Source: an uncultured Oscillospiraceae bacterium
GTDB taxonomy: Bacteria; Bacillota; Clostridia; Oscillospirales; Oscillospiraceae
DNA: 64,000 nt
NCBI GenBank assembly: GCA_944387065.1
Contig: CALXDM010000002.1
Span: 248,001-312,000, forward strand
Direction of reading: 5' to 3'
Part shown: positions 1-8,682 of the stretch, piece by piece
Layout: the number at the start of each line of letters is the position of its first letter
Numbering within the stretch: the first letter of the stretch is position 1
Notes under the pieces: model-generated
Told to the model about the DNA's origin: nothing
Databases searched by the model: none
The model's input: only the letters and a program-made list of their open reading frames with translations
Made by a program: the position numbers and the translations under genes

Positions 1-463
1 TGGGAATGTCGCAGCGCTGCTTCAGCTTGCGCTCGATCTCAAAGCACCGAGGGGCGGCGATGTCCTCCAGGTTCACCCCGCCAAAAGAGCCCGCCAGCAG
101 CGCCACGGTATTGACGATCTCGTCCACGTCCTTAGACCGGATACATAGCGGAACCGCGTCCACCCCGCCAAAGGACTTGAACAGCACGCACTTGCCCTCC
201 ATCACCGGCATGCCCGCTTCGGGCCCGATATCCCCCAGCCCCAATACCGCCGTGCCGTCGGTGACCACCGCCACCGTGTTCCACCGTCCAGTGAGCTCAT
301 AGCTTTTACTCACGTCCTTTTGGATCTCCAGGCAGGGCTGGGCCACCCCGGGAGTGTAAGCCAGGGACAGGGCCTGCCGATCCCGCACCTCCATCTTGGG
401 CACGGTCTCCAGCTTCCCCCGCCACTGATAGTGCAGCTTCAACGATTCCGCCGCGTAATCCAT
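1..463 (-). CDS. NAD(P)-dependent malic enzyme, N-terminal part (cut by window edge)
   Basis: Reading leftward from an ATG at 463, the frame is open to the window edge (154 codons seen; a full malic enzyme is about 390-450). The visible part carries the malic N-terminal domain: [12 protein letters not shown] near residue 35, [18 protein letters not shown] near 65, the [12 protein letters not shown] segment and the start of VNLEDIAAP, where substrate and metal are bound. The enzyme oxidatively decarboxylates malate to pyruvate in the cytoplasm and yields NAD(P)H. The start is set by GGAAAGGAG eight bases upstream. The cofactor preference cannot be judged because the Rossmann half lies outside the window. 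It is divergent from ychF. Confidence 0.93.
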   Translation of the reverse strand, partial: MDYAAESLKLHYQWRGKLETVPKMEVRDRQALSLAYTPGVAQPCLEIQKDVSKSYELTGRWNTVAVVTDGTAVLGLGDIGPEAGMPVMEGKCVLFKSFGGVDAVPLCIRSKDVDEIVNTVALLAGSFGGVNLEDIAAPRCFEIERKLKQRCDIP

Positions 464-537
464 CCCGTCGCGCTCCTTTCCAGATCAGTTTCCCCCAGTA
501 TAGCACAACAACGCCCCAGGGGAAAGTCCTTTCCCCC

Positions 538-566
538 TTGTATTTTCCCCTCCAGTCCGATATAAT
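538..566 (+). promoter_or_regulatory. Sigma-A promoter of ychF
   Basis: TTGTAT (538-543), a 17-bp spacer and a perfect TATAAT (561-566) lie 41 bases before the ychF ATG. Confidence 0.7.
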
Positions 567-607
567 GGAGAACTTAGAAGCCTGTTTGACGAAAGGACGT
601 CTTTGCC

Positions 608-1705
608 ATGAAATTAGGAATCGTGGGCCTGCCCAACGTGGGCAAATCCACCCTGTTCAACGCCATCACCAACGCCGGCGCGGACAGCGCCAACTACCCT
701 TTCTGCACCATCGATCCCAACGTGGGGGTGGTGGCCGTTCCGGACGAACGGCTGGACTGGCTGTCCCAGTTCTACCAGCCAAAAAAGACCACCCCCGCCG
801 TGGTGGAGTTTGTGGACATCGCCGGCCTGGTGAAGGGCGCCTCCAAGGGGGAGGGACTGGGCAACCAGTTCCTGGGCAACATCCGGGCCTGCGCCGCGAT
901 TGTCCATGTGGTGCGCTGCTTTGACGATGAAAACATCATCCATGTGGAGGGCTCCACCGACCCCATCCGGGACATGGACATCATCAACCTGGAGCTGATC
1001 CTGGCCGATGCGGAGATGGTGGAGCGGCGCATTGACAAGGCCCGGAAAGCGGCCAAGGCGGACAAGAAATTCCTCCACGAGGCTCAGGTCTTTGAGGGCC
1101 TGCGGGACTGGCTCAACGACGGCCAGCCCGCCCGCACCTATCTGGAGCGGGTGGACGAGGAGGACAAGGCCCTCATCGCCACCAGCGAGCTGCTGTCCCT
1201 CAAGCCGGTGATCTACGCGGCCAACCTGGACGAGGACGGCTTTTCCCATCCTTCCCACGTGCCCTACTACAACCAGGTGGCCGACCGGGCCCAGGCCGAG
1301 GGGGCCCAGGTCCTGCCGGTGTGCGCCAAGCTGGAGGCAGAGATCGCCCAGCTGCCCGCCGATGAGAAGTCTCTCTTCCTGGAGGAGCTGGGCGTGGCCC
1401 AATCCGGGCTGGATCGGCTGATCCAGTCCAGCTATACCCTGCTGGGCCTGATCTCCTTCCTCACCGCCGGCGAGGATGAGTGCCGGGCCTGGACCATCCC
1501 ACAGGGCACCAAGGCCCCCCAGGCGGCCGGCAAGATCCACTCCGACTTTGAACGGGGCTTTATCCGGGCCGAGACGGTCTCCTTCCAGGATCTGAAGGTC
1601 TGCGGTTCCATGGCCGCTGCCCGGGAGAAGGGGCTGATCCGCTCCGAGGGCAAGGACTATATCGTCCGGGATGGAGACATCATCCTCTTCCGCTTCAATG
1701 TATAA
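608..1705 (+). CDS. ychF: Redox-regulated P-loop ATPase YchF (OLA1 family)
   Basis: 365 aa, the family's usual length. The P-loop GLPNVGKST is at residues 7-15, the switch/G3 motif DIAGLVKGA begins at D70, a NLDED element stands in place of the usual NKxD GTPase motif near 205 (the reason the family prefers ATP), and the C-terminal 80 residues form the TGS domain ending in [11 protein letters not shown]. YchF binds ribosomes and influences translation and oxidative-stress responses; its exact role in this organism is not known. The GAAAGGACG ribosome site and a consensus promoter directly upstream fix the start. It converges on dut across a strong hairpin. Confidence 0.97.
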   Translation: MKLGIVGLPNVGKSTLFNAITNAGADSANYPFCTIDPNVGVVAVPDERLDWLSQFYQPKKTTPAVVEFVDIAGLVKGASKGEGLGNQFLGNIRACAAIVHVVRCFDDENIIHVEGSTDPIRDMDIINLELILADAEMVERRIDKARKAAKADKKFLHEAQVFEGLRDWLNDGQPARTYLERVDEEDKALIATSELLSLKPVIYAANLDEDGFSHPSHVPYYNQVADRAQAEGAQVLPVCAKLEAEIAQLPADEKSLFLEELGVAQSGLDRLIQSSYTLLGLISFLTAGEDECRAWTIPQGTKAPQAAGKIHSDFERGFIRAETVSFQDLKVCGSMAAAREKGLIRSEGKDYIVRDGDIILFRFNV

Positions 1706-1747
1706 CCCCCACCCTGCCAGTCTCCAGAAGCGCATACAACGCATACA

Positions 1748-1777
1748 GGGCGCCAGAACCCTCCGGTTCTGGCGCCC
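1748..1777. terminator. Bidirectional hairpin between ychF and dut
   Basis: A perfect 13-bp stem (GGGCGCCAGAACC at 1748-1760, complement at 1765-1777) with a 4-base loop between converging genes. The T-run is weak on both sides, so termination is inferred mainly from stem strength and position. Confidence 0.6.
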
Positions 1778-1789
1778 TGCATTTGCCCG

Positions 1790-2236
1790 TCACCGTCGGC
1801 CGGTGGAGCCAAAGCCCCCCGTCCCCCGGGCGGTATCGTCCAGCTGGTCCACCTCCTGGAAGCGGGCGGCCAGGTAAGGCACCAGGATCAGCTGGGCCAC
1901 CCGATCCCCGCACTCCACCACCCGCCGCTCTCCGCTGTGGTTGTGCAGGGAGACCAACAGCTCCCCCCGATAGTCCGCGTCGATCACCCCCACCTTGTTG
2001 GCCGGGGCCAGCCCCTGCTTGGTGGCCAGCCCGGACCGGGCGCACACCAGCCCCACATACCCTTGGGGAATGGCCAGGGCCAGTCCCGTGGGGATGAGCA
2101 CCGTCTGCCCCGGGGCCACCTCCACCGGCCCGTCCGTCAGCGCGTATAGGTCGGCCCCCGCCGCGTCTGCAGAGCCATAGACGGGCAGCTGGGCCCGGGG
2201 ATCCAGGCGGCGGATGGGCACCGTTTGGTTCAACAT
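1790..2236 (-). CDS. dut: dUTP diphosphatase
   Basis: 148 aa, typical of the trimeric dUTPase family, which hydrolyses dUTP to dUMP and PPi and keeps uracil out of DNA. All five family motifs are present in order: GSADAAGADLYA, ARSGLA, GVIDADYRGE (catalytic Asp), RVAQLILVP and the C-terminal RGTGGFGSTG flap. The start is the ATG preceded by GGGAGGAAT; an open frame continues upstream but has no ribosome site and no family similarity. A hairpin separates the promoter from the ribosome site. Confidence 0.95.
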   Translation of the reverse strand: MLNQTVPIRRLDPRAQLPVYGSADAAGADLYALTDGPVEVAPGQTVLIPTGLALAIPQGYVGLVCARSGLATKQGLAPANKVGVIDADYRGELLVSLHNHSGERRVVECGDRVAQLILVPYLAARFQEVDQLDDTARGTGGFGSTGRR

Positions 2237-2251
2237 TCCAATTCCTCCCAA

Positions 2252-2277
2252 GGCGGGGTCTGGCCCCGCCGTTTTTT
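2252..2277. terminator. Hairpin in the dut leader
   Basis: GGCGGGG / CCCCGCC with a 5-base loop (2252-2270). On the + strand it is followed by six T, a good intrinsic terminator shape although no rightward gene precedes it. On the - strand it sits in the dut 5' untranslated region just before the ribosome site. Confidence 0.45.
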
Positions 2278-2286
2278 CTGCCCCCC

Positions 2287-2315
2287 ATGATACCACAGCC
2301 AGCCCGACCTGTCCA
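2287..2315 (-). promoter_or_regulatory. Probable dut promoter
   Basis: Reading leftward: TGGACA (2310-2315), a 17-bp spacer, TATCAT (2287-2292). One mismatch to consensus in each box. Confidence 0.5.
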
Positions 2316-2489
2316 TGGCCCGCCCGCCAGGGAACGGGGAGCGCCGACCAGACCAACCCCAAAACCAGTGAATGGGCAGCCCAGGTCGGAGGCGGGACGC
2401 CACACCGCCAGCTGGCATAGACTGGAATGCACCACGGCGGCCCTCGGCCGGCCTTCGGCCCCGGGCCGCACTATGAAAGGAGTGTGCTT

Positions 2490-3356
2490 ATGAACTACGC
2501 CAACTGGGACTGCCCCGGCTGTGGGCCCATTTCCGCGGAGGAGTTCACCGCCCTGTGCGGGGCGGATCCCGCTTCCTCCCTTAACGCTGCCCAGTCCAGC
2601 GGCTGCGAGAACTCCTCCTGCCCCTCGGACTCCGGCATGGTCTGCTGGTGCTGCCGTCCCGCCTGTCCCCAGCCCACCCCCGAGCCGGTGGAGGAGGGCG
2701 GCTGCTGCTGCAAGGCCAGTATGCGCGCGGCCTTCCAGCTGCTGTGCGACAGCCAGATCGCCAACCTGATCGACTTTGACGGCGCGGTTTTTGTCACCGA
2801 CAATTACAGCGCCGGCTCCACCCTGAGCGCCACCATCCCATCCACCACCCCGGCGGACAATCTGACCACCCCCAGCGGCCGCTTCCTGCGTCTGTCCAGC
2901 TGTAACTGCGACCTGCTGGAGATCTCCGCGGCCCTGTATACCCCTCCCACCACCGCCACCGGGGTGACCACCACCCAGGTCTCGCTGTGTGAGCTGGCCG
3001 GAGTGGCCCTGCAGGTGGCCCAAGGCACCGCCGAAGGGGACCTCACCGTCCCGGAGGCCACCACCCGGAACTACCGTCTGCTCAAGCAGCTGCTCAGCCG
3101 GCGCCTCACCCCCTGCGGCTGCCACAGCGGGGAGTGCACCTGCAAGTGCGACTGCGGCAACTGCTGCTGCGCGGCCGGCATCCTGAATCTGCTGGCCGAC
3201 AAAAACCTCAGCCGGAGGGTCACCCTGGCCGCCGGCCTGCTGGTCCTTCAGGGCGTCACCCTGCTGGGCACCCTGGGCAATGTGCTGGTGCTGGCCAACG
3301 ACGCCGATCAGCGCATCTACTTTGTGTGCGCCAGCAAGGTACAGTTCCTGGGCTGA
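2490..3356 (+). CDS. Cysteine-rich protein of unknown function
   Basis: 288 aa, not recognised. It has more than 25 cysteines in clusters: CPGC near the N-terminus, CWCC and CCC within the first 80 residues, and a dense C-x-C run around residues 210-230 (CGCHSGECTCKCDCGNCCC). Between them is a Ser/Thr-rich middle, and the C-terminal 50 residues are hydrophobic/alternating and cysteine-poor. There is no signal peptide or obvious membrane helix. The GAAAGGAG ribosome site sets the ATG at 2490. The composition suggests metal binding or a disulfide-cross-linked structural protein such as a spore-coat component; this is inference only. It stands alone and is followed by its own terminator. Confidence 0.8.
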   Translation: MNYANWDCPGCGPISAEEFTALCGADPASSLNAAQSSGCENSSCPSDSGMVCWCCRPACPQPTPEPVEEGGCCCKASMRAAFQLLCDSQIANLIDFDGAVFVTDNYSAGSTLSATIPSTTPADNLTTPSGRFLRLSSCNCDLLEISAALYTPPTTATGVTTTQVSLCELAGVALQVAQGTAEGDLTVPEATTRNYRLLKQLLSRRLTPCGCHSGECTCKCDCGNCCCAAGILNLLADKNLSRRVTLAAGLLVLQGVTLLGTLGNVLVLANDADQRIYFVCASKVQFLG

Positions 3357-3389
3357 CCGGCCCAATAAGCTGTCCCCTCACCCCATCTG

Positions 3390-3427
3390 GAAAGGCCCGG
3401 CTTTCGCCGGGCCTTTCTCCTTTTATA
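3390..3427 (+). terminator. Intrinsic terminator after the cysteine-rich gene
   Basis: Perfect 12-bp stem GAAAGGCCCGGC (3390-3401) and its complement (3406-3417), TTTC loop, then TCCTTTTAT. Confidence 0.85.
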
Positions 3428-3430
3428 TGT

Positions 3431-3444
3431 AGAACATTTGTTTG
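3431..3444 (+). promoter_or_regulatory. LexA (DinR/SOS)-like box of dinB
   Basis: AGAACATTTGTTTG resembles the Gram-positive LexA operator CGAACRNRYGTTYG with the GAAC/GTTT core intact, and overlaps the -35 box of the dinB promoter. This is the expected place for SOS repression. Confidence 0.6.
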
Positions 3445-3470
3445 ACTTCTCTCTGTCTATGGAGTATACT
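3442..3470 (+). promoter_or_regulatory. Sigma-A promoter of dinB
   Basis: TTGACT (3442-3447), a 17-bp spacer, TATACT (3465-3470), 21 bases before the ATG. Confidence 0.75.
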
Positions 3471-3491
3471 GATCCCAAAGGGGGAAGGAAC

Positions 3492-4721
3492 ATGAAGCGG
3501 GTGATCCTGCACTGCGACTGCAACAGCTTCTACGCCTCGGTGGAGCTGCTCTCCCGGCCGGAGCTGTGGAGCCGGCCGGTGGCGGTATGCGGCGACCCGG
3601 ACAGCCGCCACGGGGTCATCCTGGCCAAGAACGAACCGGCCAAGGCCCGGGGGGTGCGCACGGCGGAAACCATCTGGCAGGCCCGTCAGAAATGTCCTGA
3701 GCTGGTGCTGCTGCCCGCCCACCACGGCCTGTATCGGGACTACTCCCGGCGGGTCAACGCCATCTATCAGCGCTTCACCGATCGGGTGGAACCCTTTGGC
3801 ATTGACGAGAGCTGGCTGGACGTCACCGGCAGCCTGCGCCTGTTTGGCGGCGACCCGGCAGCCCTGGCCGACCGGATCCGGGCCACCGTTCGGGAGGAGC
3901 TGGGGCTGACAGTGTCGGTAGGGGTGTCGTTCAACAAGGTCTTTGCCAAGCTGGGCAGTGACTACAAGAAGCCGGACGCCACCACCCTGATCACCCCGGA
4001 CAACTTCCGGGACCTGGTCTGGCCCCTGCCCGTCACCGATCTGCTCTTTGTGGGCCGGGCCGCCGCCCGGGTGCTGGCCCGCCATGGAGTGGCCACCATC
4101 GGGCAGCTGGCCGCCTTTGACCGGGCCGGGCTGGCCGCCCTGCTGGGCAAGGCGGGGGGGCAGCTGTGGGACTATGCCAACGGCCTGGAGCGGGGGGAGG
4201 TGGCCCTGGCCGGGCAATACACCCCGCCCAAGTCGGTGGGCAACGGCCTGACCTTCCCCCACAACCTGGTCACCTGGGAGCAGGTGCACCGGGGACTGGA
4301 CCTGCTGTGCGACCAGGTGGCCGTGCGCCTGCGCCGCCACCGGCTCAAGGCGGCCACCCTGCAGCTGACCATCCGGAATCCCGTCTTCCGGGACCTCTGC
4401 CGGCAGCGTCCACTGGAGGCCCCCGCCTGCACCGCTCGGGCCCTGGGACGGACGGCCCGGGAGATCATCCACCACACCTGGCCCGCCGGCGCGCCCATCC
4501 GAGCCCTCACCGTCACCGCCCTGCACCTCATTCCAGAGGAGCAGGCCGCCGAGCAGCTGGGTCTGTTCGACCCCCAGGCTCCTCGCCGCCGGGCCCGGGA
4601 GGAACGGCTGGAGCGGGCCATGGACGCCATCCGGGGCAAGTATGGCCCCGGCGCGGTGACCACCGCCGCCCTGGCCCCGCCCCCCAAGGGGGCGGATGGG
4701 GAAGCCCACCTTCCCTTTTAA
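3492..4721 (+). CDS. dinB: Y-family DNA polymerase IV
   Basis: 409 aa. An error-prone translesion polymerase. Palm-domain metal ligands are visible at D8 (HCDCNSFYASVE; the aromatic steric gate lies at 13-14) and D105-E106 (FGIDESWLDVTG). The SVGVSFNKVFAKLGSDYKKP thumb-side motif, helix-hairpin-helix region and little-finger domain follow. QLGLFD at 355-360 is a beta-clamp binding motif. The start was chosen at MKRVILHCDC, directly after AAGGAA; an 18-codon in-frame extension would include promoter sequence. It is monocistronic with a LexA-like box, so damage-inducible expression is likely. Confidence 0.95.
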   Translation: MKRVILHCDCNSFYASVELLSRPELWSRPVAVCGDPDSRHGVILAKNEPAKARGVRTAETIWQARQKCPELVLLPAHHGLYRDYSRRVNAIYQRFTDRVEPFGIDESWLDVTGSLRLFGGDPAALADRIRATVREELGLTVSVGVSFNKVFAKLGSDYKKPDATTLITPDNFRDLVWPLPVTDLLFVGRAAARVLARHGVATIGQLAAFDRAGLAALLGKAGGQLWDYANGLERGEVALAGQYTPPKSVGNGLTFPHNLVTWEQVHRGLDLLCDQVAVRLRRHRLKAATLQLTIRNPVFRDLCRQRPLEAPACTARALGRTAREIIHHTWPAGAPIRALTVTALHLIPEEQAAEQLGLFDPQAPRRRAREERLERAMDAIRGKYGPGAVTTAALAPPPKGADGEAHLPF

Positions 4722-4740
4722 CCGCCGGGAGACAGAGCAA

Positions 4741-4777
4741 GCGCCCCTGGGGCAGCCTTTCGCTGTCCCAGGGGCGC
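4741..4777. terminator. Hairpin between converging dinB and the sensor kinase gene
   Basis: A long stem GCGCCCCTGGGGCAGC with complement 4762-4777 (one G-U pair) lies three bases from the kinase stop. It lacks a T-run on either strand, so intrinsic termination is only probable. Confidence 0.45.
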
Positions 4778-4779
4778 GC

Positions 4780-6792
4780 TCAGCCTTCCTGGCCGGCCCC
4801 GGCTTCTTCCCCTTGGTCCTCCAGAGCATCCGGGCCTCCCTGGGGGGCGGGGGCCCGGGGTAGGGTAACGGTGGCCTTGAACAGATCGCCGTCGATGCTG
4901 ATCTCAAACCGGCCGTGCTGCAGCTCGGTGAGGGACTGAGCGATGGACAGTCCCAGCCCGCTGCCCTCCGCCGTCCGGGATTCATCCCCCCGGACAAAGC
5001 GCTCCAGCAACCGCTGGGCGGGGATATTCAGCTCTTCCCGGGAGATGTTTTTCAGGGAGAAGGCGGCACTGTCGGTGTACGTCTGGAGGCCCAAGTAGAT
5101 CCGGGTGCCCTCCAGGGCATACTTGGCGCAGTTGGACAGCAGGTTATCCAGCACCCGCCACAGATGCCGGCCGTCGGCCAGCACCCACACCGGTTCCGCC
5201 GGCAAAGTGTGCACCAGGCTCAACCCCTTGGCCTCCAGTCGGTCCAGCCACTCGGCCGACGCCTGGTCCAGCAGCTGGCCCAGATCCAGCCGCTCCAGCG
5301 TCACCGTCAGGCTGCCCGTGGACGCCTTGGAGGCCTCCACCAGATCCTCGGTGAGCTTTTTCAGCCGCTGGCTCTTCCGGTCCAGCACCTCGATATACTC
5401 CATAGCCTTTGGGTTGTCGATGTGCTCTTTCTTGAGCAGATCCACATAGTTGATGATGGAGGTCAGGGGCGTTTTCAGGTCGTGGGAGACGTTGGTGATC
5501 AACTCCGCCTTGAAGTGTTCAGACCGCATCCGGTCCTCCACCGCCGTGGAAATGGCCTGGCCCAGGTTGTTCAGCTCGTCGGCGTGCCGCTTCAGGTCCC
5601 CAGGCATATAGCGGGTGTCAATGTGGTGCTCCGGGTTGCCGCCGATGATCTGCTGGGCCCCGGCCCGGATCTTCTTCCAATGGAAGGCCCACAGCCCCAG
5701 AAAGGCGATGGCCGCCCCGCTGACCAGCAGCCACAGTCCACCCGAGCTGTTGAAGTTCAGGATGGTGAACAGCACATAGGCCAGGCCGGCCACCACCGCC
5801 TTCCACACCAGCGACACCGACCGGACGGCCTGCCGGCACAGCCGCCACAGCCAAGCGCAGGCCCGCCACACCAGGGTGCTGCGCCACAGGGTATGGGCCT
5901 TGCACCGGACCGCCACCGTCAGCAGCCCGCCCAGGCACAGCCCGGCACAGGCGGCGGTCAGCAGCCCGATGAACACCAGCTGACCGCTCATGGACAGGTC
6001 GGTGTAGGTGTAGAACCGGGCGATCTCCCAAGCCATGCTCAGGGAGATGGCCACCCCTGTGCCCAGCAGGAGCAGCAACAGGTCGGCGGGCACGCGGTGG
6101 AACCAGTTGAGATAGATCCCCTCCCGCCCGGGCCGGTGACCCACCGCAGCGCACAGGTAGGCGGTCAGGATCACACCCAGCACCGCGCACACGATGGTGC
6201 CGGCCAGCAGCAGTTCCCGGTCCTCCCGCCATTGATCCAGGCTCTGGAAGGCCTGCTGATACTGGTCGGCCACGGGGAAGTCCGGATCCAACCACAGCAC
6301 CAGCTCCAGCGGGTTGCCCGACGGGTTGATCTGGGCCCAGTCCTCGTCGGTATCATAGCGGGTCCAGTACACCCCCAAGGCCTGGTCGGGCAGGCGCTGC
6401 TGGGTGTTGCCGTGCAGCACCGTACGCTGCTGGTACTGACCCTCGTCCTGTCCCTGCTGGCCCTCCTCTTCCAGGGCGAGCAGCTGCCAGCGCAGGTTGG
6501 TGTTCTCCGCGGACAGCTTCTGCTCCAGCCGGGCGATCTCCCGCTCCTGGTACAGGGCGAGCTCCACCCCCGCGTCCCGCTGCCCGTAGAGGTCGAGCAG
6601 TCTGACGATGTTCCCCTCGTCAATCTGCTCCAGGTAGAGGATGGAGTAGCCATCCCCCCCGTTGTAGTCTGGGCTCCACAGCGCGTCGTAGTTGGCCAGT
6701 TGATACCAGCCCATGATGGCGGTGGCGGCAAAGGCCGCCACCGCCGCGAGGAAGGCCAGGGCCTTCCTCGCGGGATTTTCCCGCAGCTTCAT
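4780..6792 (-). CDS. Sensor histidine kinase of a two-component system
   Basis: 670 aa. An N-terminal membrane helix is followed by an extracytoplasmic sensor region of about 170 residues with Gln-rich coiled coil, then a cluster of five or so membrane helices. The cytoplasmic transmitter carries the H-box NVSHDLKTPLTS with phospho-acceptor H437, N-box LDNLLSNCAKYAL and G-box EGSGLGLS. It autophosphorylates and passes phosphate to the adjacent response regulator. The start ATG overlaps the regulator stop (ATGA), showing translational coupling; upstream in-frame codons lie inside the regulator gene. The unusual feature is the second multi-helix block between sensor and transmitter. The signal is unknown. 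Confidence 0.92.
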   Translation of the reverse strand: MKLRENPARKALAFLAAVAAFAATAIMGWYQLANYDALWSPDYNGGDGYSILYLEQIDEGNIVRLLDLYGQRDAGVELALYQEREIARLEQKLSAENTNLRWQLLALEEEGQQGQDEGQYQQRTVLHGNTQQRLPDQALGVYWTRYDTDEDWAQINPSGNPLELVLWLDPDFPVADQYQQAFQSLDQWREDRELLLAGTIVCAVLGVILTAYLCAAVGHRPGREGIYLNWFHRVPADLLLLLLGTGVAISLSMAWEIARFYTYTDLSMSGQLVFIGLLTAACAGLCLGGLLTVAVRCKAHTLWRSTLVWRACAWLWRLCRQAVRSVSLVWKAVVAGLAYVLFTILNFNSSGGLWLLVSGAAIAFLGLWAFHWKKIRAGAQQIIGGNPEHHIDTRYMPGDLKRHADELNNLGQAISTAVEDRMRSEHFKAELITNVSHDLKTPLTSIINYVDLLKKEHIDNPKAMEYIEVLDRKSQRLKKLTEDLVEASKASTGSLTVTLERLDLGQLLDQASAEWLDRLEAKGLSLVHTLPAEPVWVLADGRHLWRVLDNLLSNCAKYALEGTRIYLGLQTYTDSAAFSLKNISREELNIPAQRLLERFVRGDESRTAEGSGLGLSIAQSLTELQHGRFEISIDGDLFKATVTLPRAPAPQGGPDALEDQGEEAGAGQEG

Positions 6793-7487
6793 GCCATCTT
6801 CTCCATCTTGTAGCCCAGACCCCACACCACCTTCAGGTACCGGGGGTTGGCCGGGTCGATCTCGATCTTCTCCCGCAGATGGCGGATGTGCACCGCCACC
6901 GTGTTCTCCGAGCCCAGGGCAGGGTCGTTCCACACCTGCTCGTAGATCTGGGCGGTGGAGTACACCCGCCCGGGGCTGCGCAGCAGCAGGCGCAGGATGT
7001 TATACTCGATGGGGGTCAGACTCACCCCTTCCCCGTCCACCGTCACCAGCTTGGCCCCGTCGTCCATGACCAGCGCGCCGTTGCGCAGCACATCCTGCTC
7101 CTCCTCCCGGCTCTTGCCCCCCAGGCTGGTGTAGCGGCGCAGCTGGCTCTTCACCCGGGCCAGCACCTCAATGGGGTTGAAGGGCTTGGTGATGTAGTCG
7201 TCCGCCCCGATGTTCAGCCCCAGCACCTTGTCCGAGTCCTCGCTCTTGGCGGTGAGCAGGATGATGGGGATGTTGCCCTCCTCCCGGAGCTTGGCCGTGG
7301 CCCGGATGCCATCCAGCTTGGGCATCATCACGTCCATCAGGATCAGGTCGATGCCCCCCGCGCGCACCGCGGCCAGCGCCTGCTCCCCGTCCCAGGCCTC
7401 CACCGTCTGATAACCCTCGCTGGTCAGGTAGATCTTCAGGGCCGAGACGATGTCCCGGTCGTCGTCACAGATCAGGATGGTGTACAT
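6789..7487 (-). CDS. OmpR/PhoB-family response regulator
   Basis: 232 aa. The receiver domain carries the acidic pocket at D8-D10, phospho-acceptor D52 (LMDVMMP), the LLTAKSE Thr and K of TKPF. A winged-helix DNA-binding domain covers about 135-230 (LTPIEYNILRLLLRSPGRVYS...HIRHLREKIE...VVWGLGYKME). It is first in a two-gene operon, with the kinase start overlapping its stop by four bases. Targets are not evident from the neighbours. Confidence 0.95.
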   Translation of the reverse strand: MYTILICDDDRDIVSALKIYLTSEGYQTVEAWDGEQALAAVRAGGIDLILMDVMMPKLDGIRATAKLREEGNIPIILLTAKSEDSDKVLGLNIGADDYITKPFNPIEVLARVKSQLRRYTSLGGKSREEEQDVLRNGALVMDDGAKLVTVDGEGVSLTPIEYNILRLLLRSPGRVYSTAQIYEQVWNDPALGSENTVAVHIRHLREKIEIDPANPRYLKVVWGLGYKMEKMA

Positions 7488-7517
7488 ATCCGTTCCCCCT
7501 TTTCACCCTTCCACTCT

Positions 7518-7546
7518 ATCCTACCAAGGCCGCCCTTAAGTTGCAA
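7518..7546 (-). promoter_or_regulatory. Candidate promoter of the two-component operon
   Basis: Leftward TTGCAA (7541-7546), 17-bp spacer, TAGGAT (7518-7523). Moderate match. Confidence 0.4.
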
Positions 7547-7613
7547 CGGGCAAAACAATTAAAAAACCTTTAAGCCCTCCGCCGCGGGGAAAACGTCTCG
7601 GACGGTGGGACCA

Positions 7614-7642
7614 TTGACTGGGCGGGGAAAATTGGGTACAAT
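7614..7642 (+). promoter_or_regulatory. Sigma-A promoter of the acyltransferase gene
   Basis: TTGACT (7614-7619), a 17-bp spacer, TACAAT (7637-7642). Confidence 0.75.
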
Positions 7643-7706
7643 ACAGGGGAAATCCCCGGGGCTGCACCCCGGCGGACAGCTCAATGGGATGGAGGCGACC
7701 GACCCG

Positions 7707-8261
7707 ATGTGGAACCTGCTTCGCGGCCTCAAGCGCCGGCTCCGGCCGGACCCGGTGGCCCGCTTCTGGCGCAACCGGGAGCGCATCGTCCGCCCTCGGG
7801 GCTGGCGGCGGTGGTTCACCCCCTGGTACGTCCACGCCAATCAAAAAATCGCCGACCGGCACAACGCCCTCATCCCCTGCCTGGAGGCCATCTCCCCCTT
7901 TGCCACCCCCCACGGCATAGCGGGCATCTTCATCTCTTACGGAGCCCGGATCGGCCGGGGATGCACCATCTTCCACCAGGTGACCATCGGCTCCAACACC
8001 CTGGCCGACAGCCGGGGCCAGGGCGCCCCGGTCATCGGTGACAACGTGTATATCGGCGCAGGGGCCAAGATCATCGGCGGGGTCCAGGTGGGGGACAACG
8101 CCCGCATCGGGGCCAACTGTGTGGTCACCTTCGACGTGCCCGCCAACGCCACGGTGGTGCTGGACGCCCCCCGGGTGATCCTTCGGGACACGCCCCGGGA
8201 CAACACCTTTCTCACCTGGGAGGGCTACCTGCGCCGGCAGGGGGGCAAGCCAAAGGGATAA
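7707..8261 (+). CDS. Serine acetyltransferase-like hexapeptide-repeat acyltransferase
   Basis: 184 aa. The C-terminal half is a left-handed beta-helix: repeated (I/V)G-x4 turns at ARIGRGCTIFHQVTIGSNT, APVIGDNVYIGAGAKIIGGVQVGDNARIGANCVV. The FHQVTIG histidine matches the catalytic base of CysE-type enzymes. The N-terminus is short and basic, unlike the helical domain of CysE proper, so the acceptor could be serine or a sugar/wall precursor. The start at 7707 was chosen because GGAGG lies 11 bases upstream; an ATG at 7689 is an alternative. Own promoter, monocistronic. Confidence 0.85.
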   Translation: MWNLLRGLKRRLRPDPVARFWRNRERIVRPRGWRRWFTPWYVHANQKIADRHNALIPCLEAISPFATPHGIAGIFISYGARIGRGCTIFHQVTIGSNTLADSRGQGAPVIGDNVYIGAGAKIIGGVQVGDNARIGANCVVTFDVPANATVVLDAPRVILRDTPRDNTFLTWEGYLRRQGGKPKG

Positions 8262-8307
8262 CGCGTTTGTTGTGCCATGCAGCCCTCCGGCTGGGTTTGC
8301 GTTCCCC

Positions 8308-8646
8308 TCAGCCCGGGGGCCAGCGCATGTCCCGCCCGGCCAGCACATGGAAGTGCAGGTGGGGTACAGACTGTCCGGCTTGGGCCCCGCAGTTGGACAC
8401 CACCCGGAAATCGGTGATCCCCATCTCCCGAGTGGCCTGGGCAATGGCCGTGAGGCAGCTGGCCGCCACATGGGCATTGTCCGGCGTGATCTCACCGCAG
8501 GAGCCGATGTGCTCCTTGGGGATCACCAGGAAGTGGACGGGGGCCTGGGGGTCTATATCTCGAAAGGCGTACACCCGCTCATCCTCGTATACCTTGCCGC
8601 TGGGGATCTCCCCGGCGGCAATCTTGCAAAACAGGCAATCGGACAT
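8308..8646 (-). CDS. HIT-family nucleotide-binding hydrolase (HinT type)
   Basis: 112 aa, full family length. It begins CLFCKIAAGEIPS, with two cysteines of a possible zinc site, and ends with the histidine triad HLHFHVLAGRDM, whose middle His forms the nucleotidyl intermediate. HinT proteins hydrolyse phosphoramidates such as AMP-lysine. AGGAGG precedes the ATG. It lies downstream of the cupin gene on the same strand. Confidence 0.95.
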   Translation of the reverse strand: MSDCLFCKIAAGEIPSGKVYEDERVYAFRDIDPQAPVHFLVIPKEHIGSCGEITPDNAHVAASCLTAIAQATREMGITDFRVVSNCGAQAGQSVPHLHFHVLAGRDMRWPPG

Positions 8647-8682
8647 GGTCGTTCCCCTCCTTGGATCTTTGTGTCGCTCGGC

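Noticed and set aside
614..1744. Long open frame opposite ychF
   Set aside because: Antisense shadow of a clear ychF gene; high GC content creates long open frames on the other strand. No ribosome site or family match.
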